From positions 1-44,485 of the forward strand of contig CANSKS010000020.1 of the NCBI GenBank assembly GCA_947647615.1: a stretch of 44,485 nt of DNA. Direction: 5' to 3'. Both the position numbers and the translations under genes were made by a program. Each line of letters opens with the position of its first letter. Position 1 is the stretch's first letter. The DNA comes from an uncultured Neglectibacter sp. (GTDB lineage Bacteria; Bacillota; Clostridia; Oscillospirales; Acutalibacteraceae). This document shows, piece after piece, positions 30,466-38,851 of this stretch. Below the pieces are notes generated by a model. It saw only the letters and a program-made list of their open reading frames with translations, searched no databases and was not told the origin of the DNA.

Positions 30466-31836
30466 TTGGAAAAAGAAAAAATCAGAACTAAATTACGAGA
30501 TACTCCACCGGTCAGGCTCATTGTCATCAGCTTTGCGCTGGTGATTTTGGCAGGAACCATTTTGCTGTCCTTGCCCGTCTCGCAAAAGGCCGGCTCTGTT
30601 TCTGTGTTGGACGCCTTTTTTACCGCTACTTCTTCTACCTGTGTGACCGGCCTTTCTATTGGCGATACTTACCGAACCTGGACGGTGTTCGGCCAGGCTG
30701 TCATTTTGGTTTTAATTCAAATAGGCGGTTTGGGCCTTGCAACCTTTGCCATAGGGTTTTCCTTGCTGATCCGCCGGAAAATGGGAATTCGTGAAATGAT
30801 GATCTTCAATGAGGCCTCCGGTGCCGCTTCGGATAGGAACTTTCTCCTGCGGTTGATGCTGGGTTTTACTTTTGCCTGTGAGGCTTTGGGCGCTGGACTT
30901 TTGATGCTGCGCTTTGTGCCCTTGTATGGGGAAGCAGGAGTGTGGCCTGCTATCTTCGTTTCGGTTTCTGCCTATTGCAATGCCGGCTTTGACATTCTTG
31001 GCTTCCTTCCGGGGAATTCCAGCGTGAGTGCTTTTGCTGGGGACCCTTTGGTGTGCTTGACAATCTCCGGGCTCATCATTATAGGCGGGCTGGGCTTTGT
31101 GGTGGTACAAAATGTTTATGAAGCCAAACTCAGTTCTCGCTTTCATAAGAGAAATGTTTTGAAGCTTAATTTCCATTCCCAAATCTGCCTGCGGGTTACC
31201 TTGGCTTTGTTGGTGATAGGTACGCTGGGATTCCTTATCTTGGAGTACGATAACACTATGAAGGGCCTAAACTTTTTCGAAAAGCTCAACGCCGCTTTTT
31301 TCCAGTCTACCAACACCAGAACGGCTGGCTTTGCTTCTGTAGATATCGCCGCGCAAGATGAGATGACAAAGCTGATGTCCGCGTTCTTGATGTTTATTGG
31401 CGGCTGTCCCGGTTCTACAGCTGGCGGCATTAAAGTGACGACCTTTGTGGTGCTGTTTGTCACGGTGTTTTCTACCTTGCGGGGAAAAACTGAGGTTGTG
31501 GTGTTGCAGCACCGGTTTGCCAAAGAGCTCGTTTACAAATCTCTTACGGTAGTGGTGTTGGGAATTTTGATCGTTCTAATCGACACCTGGATTATCACTA
31601 CTTTAGAGCCCCAAGTCAGCCTGTTGGATGGTTTTTATGAAGCCACGTCTGCCTTTGCTACGGTTGGACTTTCGGCCGGTGTCACCCAATCGTTAGGGGC
31701 TGTTTCAAAACTATTCATTATCTTCACCATGTTCATTGGGAGGGTAGGGCCTGTTTCTTTTGGCCTTTCCATTATGATGCGCCAAAAGAAAAAAGGAGAA
31801 TCTATTTTGCCGGAAGGGCGTATGTTGATCGGTTAA
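30466..31836 (+). CDS. TrkH/KtrB-type potassium transporter membrane subunit
   Basis: This 456-residue membrane protein has four repeated M1-P-M2 units; each selectivity-filter glycine is visible in TSSTCVTGLS, SAYCNAGFD, STNTRTAGFAS and TSAFATVGLSAG. It imports K+ and normally needs a cytoplasmic KtrA/TrkA regulator, which is not encoded next to it. The stretch SRFHKRNVLKLNFHSQ resembles KtrB-like linkers. I chose the TTG at 30466 (GGGGGAG just upstream) because the ATG at 30451 has no ribosome-binding site. It ends 25 bp from the convergent flippase gene, with no hairpin terminator visible between them. Confidence 0.9.
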   Translation: MEKEKIRTKLRDTPPVRLIVISFALVILAGTILLSLPVSQKAGSVSVLDAFFTATSSTCVTGLSIGDTYRTWTVFGQAVILVLIQIGGLGLATFAIGFSLLIRRKMGIREMMIFNEASGAASDRNFLLRLMLGFTFACEALGAGLLMLRFVPLYGEAGVWPAIFVSVSAYCNAGFDILGFLPGNSSVSAFAGDPLVCLTISGLIIIGGLGFVVVQNVYEAKLSSRFHKRNVLKLNFHSQICLRVTLALLVIGTLGFLILEYDNTMKGLNFFEKLNAAFFQSTNTRTAGFASVDIAAQDEMTKLMSAFLMFIGGCPGSTAGGIKVTTFVVLFVTVFSTLRGKTEVVVLQHRFAKELVYKSLTVVVLGILIVLIDTWIITTLEPQVSLLDGFYEATSAFATVGLSAGVTQSLGAVSKLFIIFTMFIGRVGPVSFGLSIMMRQKKKGESILPEGRMLIG

Positions 31837-31861
31837 AGCACAAAGGATTAGACGTTTCTTC

Positions 31862-33439
31862 TCAAATTTGTTTTTGGCCAAGCGGGGAATTTTCTTGGAA
31901 AGTACTCACTTGGCCAAGTCTTTTCCCGGGAGCTTTGAAAGGTTTTATGGTTCTCAGTTTTTCCATGCCAAAGTATCCGATGAAGAAGAGAAGGCCGGCA
32001 AAAGTAGTTTTTGTACCCAACAAAAGAAAGGTGTTTTCCAGAGGCAGGCTTTTAAGTGCCAACTTGGCAAGGCCGACAGCCAGTACGGCGGTGGCCAAGG
32101 GGAAAAGGAAGGTGCGAGAAAGTGACAAATGTACGTTTGTCACTTTTAGCAGCCGATGCAGGCTGAGAGCAGCGTTAAAAATCGTACTGAAAAAGAGAAT
32201 GCCAACATAGCTTTCCATTCCTAAAAACCGCAGCAGGCACAAAACCAGTATTACTCGGATTAAGGAGTCGGCAAAATTATATTTCATAGAATTGAATTGT
32301 TCGTCCAACCCTTTTAACAGGCTGTCTACCACGACATCTAAGTAGATCAAGGGGACAATGGGGGCAAGCACTTGCAGGTAGCGGCCTGCGTTTTTGTTTT
32401 GATAAAAGGCCAGCCCCCAGTTTTCCCCAAAGGCGATAAAAACGGCTGCAAAGAAGAAACCAAAAGCCAACGCATAATTTACGGCCTTTCCCGTGATGTG
32501 GGCCATAGCCTTTTTATGGTGTTGTTCCCGTTCTTTGGCAATTTTAGGGATTAACAGGGAGGCGAAGGAGCTTAAAAAAGAGGAAGGAAAGAAGAGCATG
32601 GGCATGGCCATGCCCTGCAGCAGTCCATACTGGGAAAGGGCGGCGGGATAACTTAAGCCAAAGCGCTGAAGTTCCCGGGGAATCAGCAGGTTTTCGCCGG
32701 TATTCAAAAGGCTTCTTGCTGCGGAGCTTAAGGTGCAGGGCAACGCAATGTGAGAAAGCCCCTTTAACACCCCTTTTCCCGGCTTTTTGGTTTTTGGAGT
32801 ATTTCTCCGAAGACTCCGGCGGTAAGCAGTCCATCCGCACAGGAAAGAGACTGCTTCTCCCAAAGTGGAGGCGGCCATAGCTGCCAGGCAGGCGGCTTCT
32901 ATCCCTTTGGGGGAAAAATGCCAAAAAAAATAGACGGTGGCCAAGATAGTCAAAATTTGTTCCAGTGTGTCCGAGGCGGCGGTGGAAAGAGATTCGTCTA
33001 CTGCCAAAAAATAACCCTTCATACAGGTACACAAGGCCATAAAGGGGAGCCCAAAGCCTAGAATTCTCAGGCATGGTGCCGCTTTCGCGTTGTTCAAAAA
33101 CAGTTTTGCCGCCGGTTCCGCCAGCAGGAAAAGCAGTCCGGCAATGCAAAAGCTGATGGTCAGACAAAAGGCGAAGCAGCGGGAAACAATGGAACGTATG
33201 GTTTCCCTTTTCCCTGCGGCAATGGCAGCAGATACCATTCTGGTGACCGCTAAGCTGATGCCGGAGGTAGAGAGAGTAACCGTAAGCATGAAAATAGAAA
33301 ATATCAGTTGGTAAAGTCCCATGCCCTCGGAACCGATCTGTTGAGAAAGGTAGGACCGGTATCCCATATTGGTGATCCGAAGGAAAAGGGAGATGGCTGT
33401 GAGTAGTACGCCTTGTAATAAGAATTTCTTTTTTGTCAT
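31862..33439 (-). CDS. SpoVB/MurJ-like polysaccharide or lipid flippase
   Basis: This 525-residue protein has about fourteen transmembrane helices and belongs to the MOP/MATE superfamily oligosaccharide-flippase branch: GVLLTAISLFLRITNMGYRS and GLYQLIFSIFMLTVTLSTSG at the start, then AVTRMVSAAIAAGKRETIRS as in SpoVB. Relatives flip lipid-linked peptidoglycan or spore-cortex precursors, or capsule units; I cannot tell which here. The minus-strand ATG follows a GGGGG-rich ribosome-binding region. It is divergent from prmA across 123 bp. Presence of a SpoVB-like gene is compatible with a sporulation ancestry but does not prove sporulation. Confidence 0.85.
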   Translation of the reverse strand: MTKKKFLLQGVLLTAISLFLRITNMGYRSYLSQQIGSEGMGLYQLIFSIFMLTVTLSTSGISLAVTRMVSAAIAAGKRETIRSIVSRCFAFCLTISFCIAGLLFLLAEPAAKLFLNNAKAAPCLRILGFGLPFMALCTCMKGYFLAVDESLSTAASDTLEQILTILATVYFFWHFSPKGIEAACLAAMAASTLGEAVSFLCGWTAYRRSLRRNTPKTKKPGKGVLKGLSHIALPCTLSSAARSLLNTGENLLIPRELQRFGLSYPAALSQYGLLQGMAMPMLFFPSSFLSSFASLLIPKIAKEREQHHKKAMAHITGKAVNYALAFGFFFAAVFIAFGENWGLAFYQNKNAGRYLQVLAPIVPLIYLDVVVDSLLKGLDEQFNSMKYNFADSLIRVILVLCLLRFLGMESYVGILFFSTIFNAALSLHRLLKVTNVHLSLSRTFLFPLATAVLAVGLAKLALKSLPLENTFLLLGTKTTFAGLLFFIGYFGMEKLRTIKPFKAPGKRLGQVSTFQENSPLGQKQI

Positions 33440-33466
33440 ATAAGCGAGCCCCCTTCTTCCTTTAGG

Positions 33467-33495
33467 TTGAAAAAAGAGAATAGATCAGGTATAAT
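33467..33495 (+). promoter_or_regulatory. Promoter of prmA
   Basis: TTGAAA (33467-33472), 17 bp, perfect TATAAT (33490-33495), about 70 bp before the prmA start. Confidence 0.85.
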
Positions 33496-33562
33496 AGTTT
33501 CCTATCCACGGAAAGCAAAGCTCTTAGGCGGCTGAAAAGCCAGAGAAAGGGAGAAAAGCAAG

Positions 33563-34486
33563 ATGGAACCTGTTTGGACAGAAATCAAGCTGGAAATTCC
33601 GGCAGAATATGCCGAAACCGCAGGGGGTATTGCCAATATGACAGTCCCCTACGGCATCTATATGGAAGATTATTCTCATTTAGAAGAAGAAGCGATGGAA
33701 ATTTCCCATATCGACCTTATCGATGAATCTCTGTTGGAAAAAGATCGTTCAAAGGCCTGGATTCATATTTATATCAGCCCTCAGGAAAATCCCAACGAAG
33801 CAATTTCTTTCCTGCGGGAGCGCTGTGAGGCAGAAAAAATCCCCTATGAAATCTCTTGTGCCTCCTGTGCCCAGGAAGATTGGATTAACAACTGGAAGAA
33901 GTACTTTAAGCCCATTCCTGTAGGGAAAAGGCTGCTGATTCGCCCGCTTTGGGAAGAGATAGAAGATCCCGGCACGCGGAAAGTGTTGAACCTGGAGCCG
34001 GGAATTGCCTTTGGCACCGGGACCCATGAGACCACCCGCCTTTGCCTGGAGCTCATCGAAAAATACCTGACGCCAGGAATCAGATTTTTAGATATGGGAT
34101 GCGGCAGCGGGATTCTTTCGGTGGCGGCCCTTTTACTGGGGGCGGAAAACGCTGTGGGAGTAGACATTGACCCGTTGGCTGTAAAGACTGCCGTAGAAAA
34201 TGCCAAAAACAATGGAGTAGAAGACCGGTTCACCGGAATATGCGGGAATCTTACGGAAAAGGTAACAGGGAAATATCAGTTGGTGGCGGCAAATATTGTA
34301 GCCGACGTAGTGATCTCTCTCAGCCAGGACGCACCTAAATTCATGACACAAGACGCTGTCTACCTGGTCAGCGGAATTATCGATACCAGGGAGCAGGATG
34401 TCCTGAACACGATTTCCGGCAGCTTTCAGGTTTTGGAGCGCAAGGAAGAAAAAGGCTGGGTGGCTATGGCCTTAAAGCAAAGGTAA
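33563..34486 (+). CDS. prmA: Ribosomal protein L11 methyltransferase
   Basis: This 307-residue cytoplasmic SAM-dependent enzyme trimethylates ribosomal protein L11. An N-terminal substrate-recognition domain (about 1-100) is followed by a Rossmann domain with FLDMGCGSGILSVAALLLGA, GVDIDPLAVKTAVENAKNNG and the N-x-x-A motif in VAANIVADVV. FGTGTHETTRLCLELIE just before is diagnostic for PrmA. Length is normal. The ribosome-binding site is GAAAGGGAG. Promoter at 33467-33495; a weak hairpin overlaps its 3' end. Confidence 0.95.
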   Translation: MEPVWTEIKLEIPAEYAETAGGIANMTVPYGIYMEDYSHLEEEAMEISHIDLIDESLLEKDRSKAWIHIYISPQENPNEAISFLRERCEAEKIPYEISCASCAQEDWINNWKKYFKPIPVGKRLLIRPLWEEIEDPGTRKVLNLEPGIAFGTGTHETTRLCLELIEKYLTPGIRFLDMGCGSGILSVAALLLGAENAVGVDIDPLAVKTAVENAKNNGVEDRFTGICGNLTEKVTGKYQLVAANIVADVVISLSQDAPKFMTQDAVYLVSGIIDTREQDVLNTISGSFQVLERKEEKGWVAMALKQR

Positions 34487-34506
34487 AAAAGGAAAGCACC
34501 TTTTTA
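34486..34506 (+). terminator. Weak AT-rich terminator after prmA
   Basis: AAAAAGG (34486-34492) and CCTTTTT (34499-34505) pair across the loop AAAGCA directly after the stop codon. The stem has few GC pairs and no additional T-run. The stretch 34507-34627 holds nothing that I recognise. Confidence 0.4.
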
Positions 34507-34628
34507 GCCTGGGAACCCAAGAAGCTGCTGGTTTTTGCACTATGGCGGCTTACCAAAGTCAAAAGAGAGCGGGAAAGGGGAGGACTAAATTACACGCGAG
34601 ACAGTTTGCGCCCTTTATTCTTAATCAT

Positions 34629-34676
34629 AAAAAAACGGCCCTTTCCGGTATGCATATGCACACCGAAAGGGTCGTT
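34629..34676 (-). terminator. Terminator of the isomerase/oxidoreductase operon
   Basis: A long imperfect stem on the minus strand pairs AACG-x-CCCTTTC (its 3' side near 34664-34675 on the plus strand) with GAAAGGG-x-CGTT (34634-34646), enclosing a TGCATATGCA palindrome (34650-34659). Seven T residues follow on that strand. Confidence 0.85.
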
Positions 34677-34686
34677 CTTTCTGCGA

Positions 34687-35538
34687 TTACAGATTTGCTT
34701 TGATCCAGGCGATATCTTCTTTCAGACAGCTGATTCTGTCCTTATCGCCATAGTTGGCTTCACGTTCTACCACATAAAGCACATCGTCGCGCTGAGCGTC
34801 GGCGACAGCTTTTACCGCTTTCCAGTCCACAATGCCGGTTCCCTGGGGTACGTTGAGCTTGTCCCGCTCTTCCAGCATTTTTTTGAACTCCGGCGGGAAA
34901 ACGGGCTTGCCGTTTTCATCCAGCGTATATTTTGGGGGCTCGGGAGGAGCGTAACGGGATTTCGGCTTTTTGGAGCCAATCACGCCTCCGTTTTCTTTGA
35001 TATGAATGCCCTTGATGCGGCCCGCGTGCTGTTTGATGTACGCGGCGGGGTCCATTCCCGCGGCAGAGGCCCACCCACAGTCGATCTCAAAGGAGACTGT
35101 TTCCGGATCGGTATTTTCAATGAGCCAGTCCATCAAGTATTTGCCATCCACCTGGAAGAACTCGTCCGTGTGGTTGTGGTATCCAATAGTAATGCCATAT
35201 TCTTTGGCCATTTTTCCCAGCTTGTTCAGGTCTTCGGCATACTCCTTCGCTTCCTCTGCAGAGCAGAAGGGAGCATTGGGGCAAATTACAAAACCCACGC
35301 CAAGCTTTGCCAAATAGGGGATATCCTCTTCCATAAACTTCATGGCCACATGGGCGGAAACCGCTTTTACCCCGGCTTCATCCAAAGCCTTTTTGACCTC
35401 TTCTACCGGGAGCTCTTCATAGCCACGGGCAAATTCTACGCCGGAAAAACCCATTTCACCGGCACACTTGATTTTTCCCAACAGCGAAAGATCGCTTTCG
35501 TGACCAAAGGAATACAGCTGTAAATTAATATTATCCAT
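34687..35538 (-). CDS. Sugar phosphate isomerase/epimerase (AP-endonuclease-2 TIM barrel)
   Basis: This 283-residue cytoplasmic TIM-barrel protein shows the metal-ligand segments GYHNHTDEFFQ, VSFEIDCGWASAAG, GIHIKENGG and YVVERE expected of the xylose-isomerase-like/AP_endonuc_2 family, which includes inosose dehydratases and keto-sugar epimerases. The substrate is unknown. AAAGGAAGC precedes the ATG. It lies 21 bp downstream of a Gfo/Idh/MocA dehydrogenase gene in the same direction; such pairs commonly act together in oxidation and isomerisation of inositols, glucosides or 3-keto sugars. Confidence 0.88.
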   Translation of the reverse strand: MDNINLQLYSFGHESDLSLLGKIKCAGEMGFSGVEFARGYEELPVEEVKKALDEAGVKAVSAHVAMKFMEEDIPYLAKLGVGFVICPNAPFCSAEEAKEYAEDLNKLGKMAKEYGITIGYHNHTDEFFQVDGKYLMDWLIENTDPETVSFEIDCGWASAAGMDPAAYIKQHAGRIKGIHIKENGGVIGSKKPKSRYAPPEPPKYTLDENGKPVFPPEFKKMLEERDKLNVPQGTGIVDWKAVKAVADAQRDDVLYVVEREANYGDKDRISCLKEDIAWIKANL

Positions 35539-35559
35539 AATAGCTTCCTTTGTTAAGAA

Positions 35560-36681
35560 TTAATCAAAATAGACAGGCTTTCCGGTCTTGGAGGACTGGT
35601 AAATAGCATCCAGAATTTTGGTGACACAATAGGCCTGGTCGGCGGTTACGAACAGTTCGCCTTCCCCGCGAAGGGCCTTTACCCAAATATCAGCTTCCTT
35701 GGAAAGGGGAGCGGGGCCCTGGCTAAAGCCGGGAATGTAGGAAGCAACCTTATTGCCCACATAGGTGACAGAAGGCTGGTTCGCAACAATGTGGTTCAGG
35801 CGTACTCTGTCTTCCAGAGTATCCAAGCCGCCCTTGGTGCCGGCCAAAGTGGCGTGAGCTTCGTTGTTGCAGCCGGTTTCGGCAACCATATTCATGGCCC
35901 AGGATGCGCGCAGGTTAATCACAGCGCCGTTCTTCATCTTGATATGGCCCACTGCGGAATCTTCCACATCGAAGGTCTCGTTGTTCCAGGAGTCATGCTC
36001 GCCTCTGTGGTTGACCTGGCCCTGATGCTCGGGATCCAGCAGACGGCCAAGCTTCTCAAAAGAAGTACCTACCACATAATCTACATCATAATTGTTCATC
36101 AGGAACAGGGTCAGATCCAAAGCATGGGTGCCAATATCGATCAAGGGACCGCCGCCCTGCTTGGACTTGTCGGTGAATACGCCCCAGGTGGGAACACCGC
36201 GGCGGCGCAGGTAAGTGGCTTCCGCATAATATACATCGCCCAGCCAACCGTCATCCACTACCTTCTTGGCCACCTGGTTCACCGGGAAATGACGATACTG
36301 GTAACCGATCGTCAGCATCTTGCCGGTGCGGTCGCGGGCTTCCAGCATCTTTCTTGCATCGGCTTCGGTAGCGGCCATGGGCTTTTCGCAAAGCACATGC
36401 TTGCCGGCTTCCAAAGCGGCAATGGTGATTTCGCAGTGAGCGATGTTAGGAGTAAGCACATGTACCGCGTCGATGGTGGGATCGGCCAGCAGTTCATGGT
36501 AGTCGGTATAGACCTTGGCATCAGGAGTGCCGTAATCTTTCGCGGCTTTTTCGGCTCTTTCCGGAATCAGGTCGCAAAAAGCGCACATATCTACATATTC
36601 GCTTTGCTGTGCCATGCCGGGGAAGTGCTTGCCGTTGGCGATTCCGCCGCAGCCGATGAAGCCAATTTTTAATTTAGCCAT
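35560..36681 (-). CDS. Gfo/Idh/MocA family NAD(P)-dependent oxidoreductase
   Basis: This 373-residue cytoplasmic dehydrogenase has an N-terminal Rossmann fold starting KIGFIGCGGIANGKHFPGMA, the conserved substrate/cofactor motif HVLCEKPMAATEADARKMLE, and a C-terminal alpha/beta domain (GGGPLIDIGTHALDLTLFL, with the usual DxxxH in which D and H are catalytic candidates). The substrate is probably a sugar or inositol derivative. AGGAGG precedes the ATG. A promoter is visible at 36734-36762, so this gene and the isomerase form a two-gene operon that may also receive read-through from proS. Confidence 0.92.
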   Translation of the reverse strand: MAKLKIGFIGCGGIANGKHFPGMAQQSEYVDMCAFCDLIPERAEKAAKDYGTPDAKVYTDYHELLADPTIDAVHVLTPNIAHCEITIAALEAGKHVLCEKPMAATEADARKMLEARDRTGKMLTIGYQYRHFPVNQVAKKVVDDGWLGDVYYAEATYLRRRGVPTWGVFTDKSKQGGGPLIDIGTHALDLTLFLMNNYDVDYVVGTSFEKLGRLLDPEHQGQVNHRGEHDSWNNETFDVEDSAVGHIKMKNGAVINLRASWAMNMVAETGCNNEAHATLAGTKGGLDTLEDRVRLNHIVANQPSVTYVGNKVASYIPGFSQGPAPLSKEADIWVKALRGEGELFVTADQAYCVTKILDAIYQSSKTGKPVYFD

Positions 36682-36733
36682 TGGATTTTTCCTCCTAAAG
36701 TAAGCCTGTAAAGGCTATGTTGTTGATGAGCTT

Positions 36734-36762
36734 ATTCTAGTACATTATCCTGGAAAAGTAAA
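36734..36762 (-). promoter_or_regulatory. Promoter of the oxidoreductase/isomerase operon
   Basis: On the minus strand: TTTACT (36757-36762), 17 bp, TAGAAT (36734-36739). A perfect palindrome AAAGGCCTTT (36760-36769) overlaps the -35, and GCCT-gtaa-AGGC lies downstream near 36706, either of which might be an operator. Confidence 0.6.
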
Positions 36763-36791
36763 GGCCTTTTTCGAGGAAAAACCGCTAAAAA

Positions 36792-38231
36792 TCAATACTG
36801 GCGTCCCCAATAAACCATATGCTTGGCGGGCTTCCCACAGCAGACACACACATCGGAGAGATGTTCTTCCTCAAAGGGGATGCAGCGGGATTTTACGCCG
36901 CCGGTGGCTTCTTTGATTTTGTCTTCGCAAGCGCTGTCGCCGCACCACATGGCCTTGATAAACCCGGGCTTATTCTGGGCAATGTCCAAAAATTCGTCAT
37001 AATTTGTGGCGGTGAAGGTCTTGCTGTGCAGGTTTTCCACGGCCCTTTGGTACAGGGAATCGTGCAGGGAGGCCAAGGTCGCTGTCAGTGTTTCCTCCAA
37101 ATTTTCCAAAGCCACAAAAATCTTTTCCCGGTTATCCCGGCGCACGAGGACGCACTGGCCCTTCTCCATGTCCTTAGGGCCAATCTCCAGCCTTAAGGGA
37201 ACGCCCTGCATTTCATACTGGGCGAACTTCCAGCCGGGAGAGTTGTCGCTGTCGTCTAACTTTACTCGGAAACTTTCGCTTAGCTTTTCCTGGAGTTCTT
37301 GGGCTTTTTCCAAAACTCCGGGCTTGTGGTGGGCAATGGGAATGATCACTACCTGAGTGGGCGCGATTTTCGGAGGGAGGATTAGGCCGTTGTCATCGCC
37401 ATGTACCATGATGACCGCTCCGATGAGCCGGGTGCTCATGCCCCAGGAGGTTTGATAGGGGTTATGCAGGTCGTTATCTCGGCCGGTAAAGGTGATGCCG
37501 AAAGCCTTTGCAAAGCCATCCCCAAAATAATGGGTAGTGCCGCCCTGCAAAGCAACGCCATTGTGCATCATAGGCTCTAAGGTATAGGTAGCCTCGGCCC
37601 CGGCGAATTTTTCCTTGTCGGTCTTTCTTCCCACTACCGGAGGAATGGCCAAGGCCTCGCGGTATACCTCCTCATAGACCTGCAGCATTTTCAAGGTAAA
37701 TTCCTGTGCCTCTTCCGGCGTTTCGTGCATGGTGTGACCTTCCTGCCATAAAAATTCCATCCCTCGCAGGAAAGGCCGGGTAGTCTTTTCCCACCGCAGT
37801 ACCGAGCACCATTGATTATATAACTTAGGAAGATCCCGGTAAGAGTGAATTTTCTTTTGGTAGTGCTCGCAAAACAATACCTCACTGGTAGGGCGGATGA
37901 ACAGCTTTTCCGTAAGTGCTTCTCCGCCGCCATGGGTAACCACAGCGCACTCCGGCGCAAAGCCCTCGATGTGGTCTTTCTCTTTCTGCAGCAAGCTTTC
38001 CGGGATGAGCAGGGGCATATATACGTTTTGAACACCCAGCTTTTTAAAGCGCTGGTCCATTTCACGCTGTATATTTTCCCAGATGGCATAGCCGTAAGGT
38101 TCGATCACCATGCAGCCCTTTACGCTGGAGTAGTCCATCAGCTCTGCCTTTTTTACAATGTCGGTATACCATTTGGAAAAATCCTCTTCCATGGAGGTAA
38201 TATCTTCCACCATCTTTTTTTGCTGTGCCAT
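36792..38231 (-). CDS. proS: Prolyl-tRNA synthetase, short (archaeal/eukaryotic-like, type 3)
   Basis: This 479-residue class II synthetase charges tRNA-Pro. It lacks the editing insertion of the longer bacterial form and instead has the C-terminal extension with four cysteines (CGDSACE and [18 protein letters not shown]) that bind zinc. Class II motifs are visible as [28 protein letters not shown] and the GMSTRLIG segment. The ATG at 38231 is preceded by GGGAAGGA about twelve bases upstream. A GTG at 38255 would extend it by eight residues but has no ribosome-binding site. No T-box leader is present; a plain SigA promoter lies at 38309-38337. Confidence 0.93.
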   Translation of the reverse strand: MAQQKKMVEDITSMEEDFSKWYTDIVKKAELMDYSSVKGCMVIEPYGYAIWENIQREMDQRFKKLGVQNVYMPLLIPESLLQKEKDHIEGFAPECAVVTHGGGEALTEKLFIRPTSEVLFCEHYQKKIHSYRDLPKLYNQWCSVLRWEKTTRPFLRGMEFLWQEGHTMHETPEEAQEFTLKMLQVYEEVYREALAIPPVVGRKTDKEKFAGAEATYTLEPMMHNGVALQGGTTHYFGDGFAKAFGITFTGRDNDLHNPYQTSWGMSTRLIGAVIMVHGDDNGLILPPKIAPTQVVIIPIAHHKPGVLEKAQELQEKLSESFRVKLDDSDNSPGWKFAQYEMQGVPLRLEIGPKDMEKGQCVLVRRDNREKIFVALENLEETLTATLASLHDSLYQRAVENLHSKTFTATNYDEFLDIAQNKPGFIKAMWCGDSACEDKIKEATGGVKSRCIPFEEEHLSDVCVCCGKPAKHMVYWGRQY

Positions 38232-38308
38232 ACGTCTAACCAATCCTTCCCTCACGCTCAGGCGAAAAACTCATCCTGTTACACCAACGCGAGAATAAAT
38301 TTTCTACT

Positions 38309-38337
38309 ATTATATCGGGAAAACAAATGCTTTGCAA
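38309..38337 (-). promoter_or_regulatory. Promoter of proS
   Basis: On the minus strand: TTGCAA (38332-38337), 17 bp, perfect TATAAT (38309-38314). It begins immediately after the T-run of the acpP terminator. Confidence 0.8.
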
Positions 38338-38338
38338 G

Positions 38339-38369
38339 AAAAAAGCGTCTGAAGCACGGTTCAGACGCT
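38339..38369 (-). terminator. Terminator of acpP
   Basis: A perfect 10-bp stem (AGCGTCTGAA at 38344-38353, TTCAGACGCT at 38360-38369) is followed on the minus strand by six T residues. Confidence 0.92.
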
Positions 38370-38401
38370 AAAATTTTCTGAAAGAGTAAAAAGCAGCAGG
38401 G

Positions 38402-38635
38402 TCAAATGCTGGAGTGGTTTTCGATGTATTCTACAAGAGCACCCACCGTTTTGATATTTTCTACTTCTTCATCGGGGATTTCCACTTCAAATTCGTCTTC
38501 GATAGACATAAGCAAGTCAACGACATCCAGAGAATCTGCTCCCAAGTCATCGGCCAAGGTGGTTTCCGCAGTAATAGAATCTTCCTCTGCATCAAACTGT
38601 TCGCTGAGAATTGCCTTAACTTTTTCTAACACCAT
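38402..38635 (-). CDS. acpP: Acyl carrier protein
   Basis: This is a 77-residue acidic protein carrying growing fatty acyl chains on 4'-phosphopantetheine attached to S35 in GADSLDVVDLLM. The rest (EDEFEVEIPDEEVENIKTVG) is standard for AcpP. The ATG at 38635 follows a perfect AGGAGG; the frame is open upstream only by chance within the leader. It stands alone, with no fab genes next to it. A consensus promoter and a structured leader of about 130 nt precede it and a strong terminator follows. Confidence 0.96.
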   Translation of the reverse strand: MVLEKVKAILSEQFDAEEDSITAETTLADDLGADSLDVVDLLMSIEDEFEVEIPDEEVENIKTVGALVEYIENHSSI

Positions 38636-38765
38636 TACGAAATTCCTCCTAAAATAGTCAAGTTTGCGGTATTGCCGCGAAACAAGCCGCTGTGGACAAA
38701 ACCCACCATGATGTGGTACAATCCTTAGCGCGGCAAAGCTTTCGTTTCGCCGTACCATCTTTGTT
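38636..38765 (-). other. Structured leader of acpP
   Basis: The 130-nt region between promoter and start codon can form two stems: GTTTGCGG (38662-38669) with CCGC-g-AAAC (38675-38683), and GATG-t-GGTAC (38710-38719) with GTACCATC (38752-38759). GCGGCAA-like words recur. It matches no riboswitch that I know, and I do not see the FapR operator sometimes found near fatty-acid genes. Confidence 0.35.
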
Positions 38766-38771
38766 ACCTAC

Positions 38772-38800
38772 ATTTTATTTTCTCCCTTATGCTTTGTCAA
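38772..38800 (-). promoter_or_regulatory. Promoter of acpP
   Basis: On the minus strand: perfect TTGACA (38795-38800), 17 bp, TAAAAT (38772-38777). Confidence 0.85.
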
Positions 38801-38851
38801 TACAGGAAATAGAAATTTTTCTGATTTCCCGGTGGAAAGGTGTTTTTCTAG

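Noticed and set aside
34606-35523. Long plus-strand open frame opposite the sugar isomerase
   Set aside because: It is the antisense of a clear TIM-barrel gene, has no ribosome-binding site and crosses the minus-strand terminator.
38232-38308. T-box leader for proS
   Set aside because: The leader is under 80 nt and lacks the T-box sequence and specifier structure.
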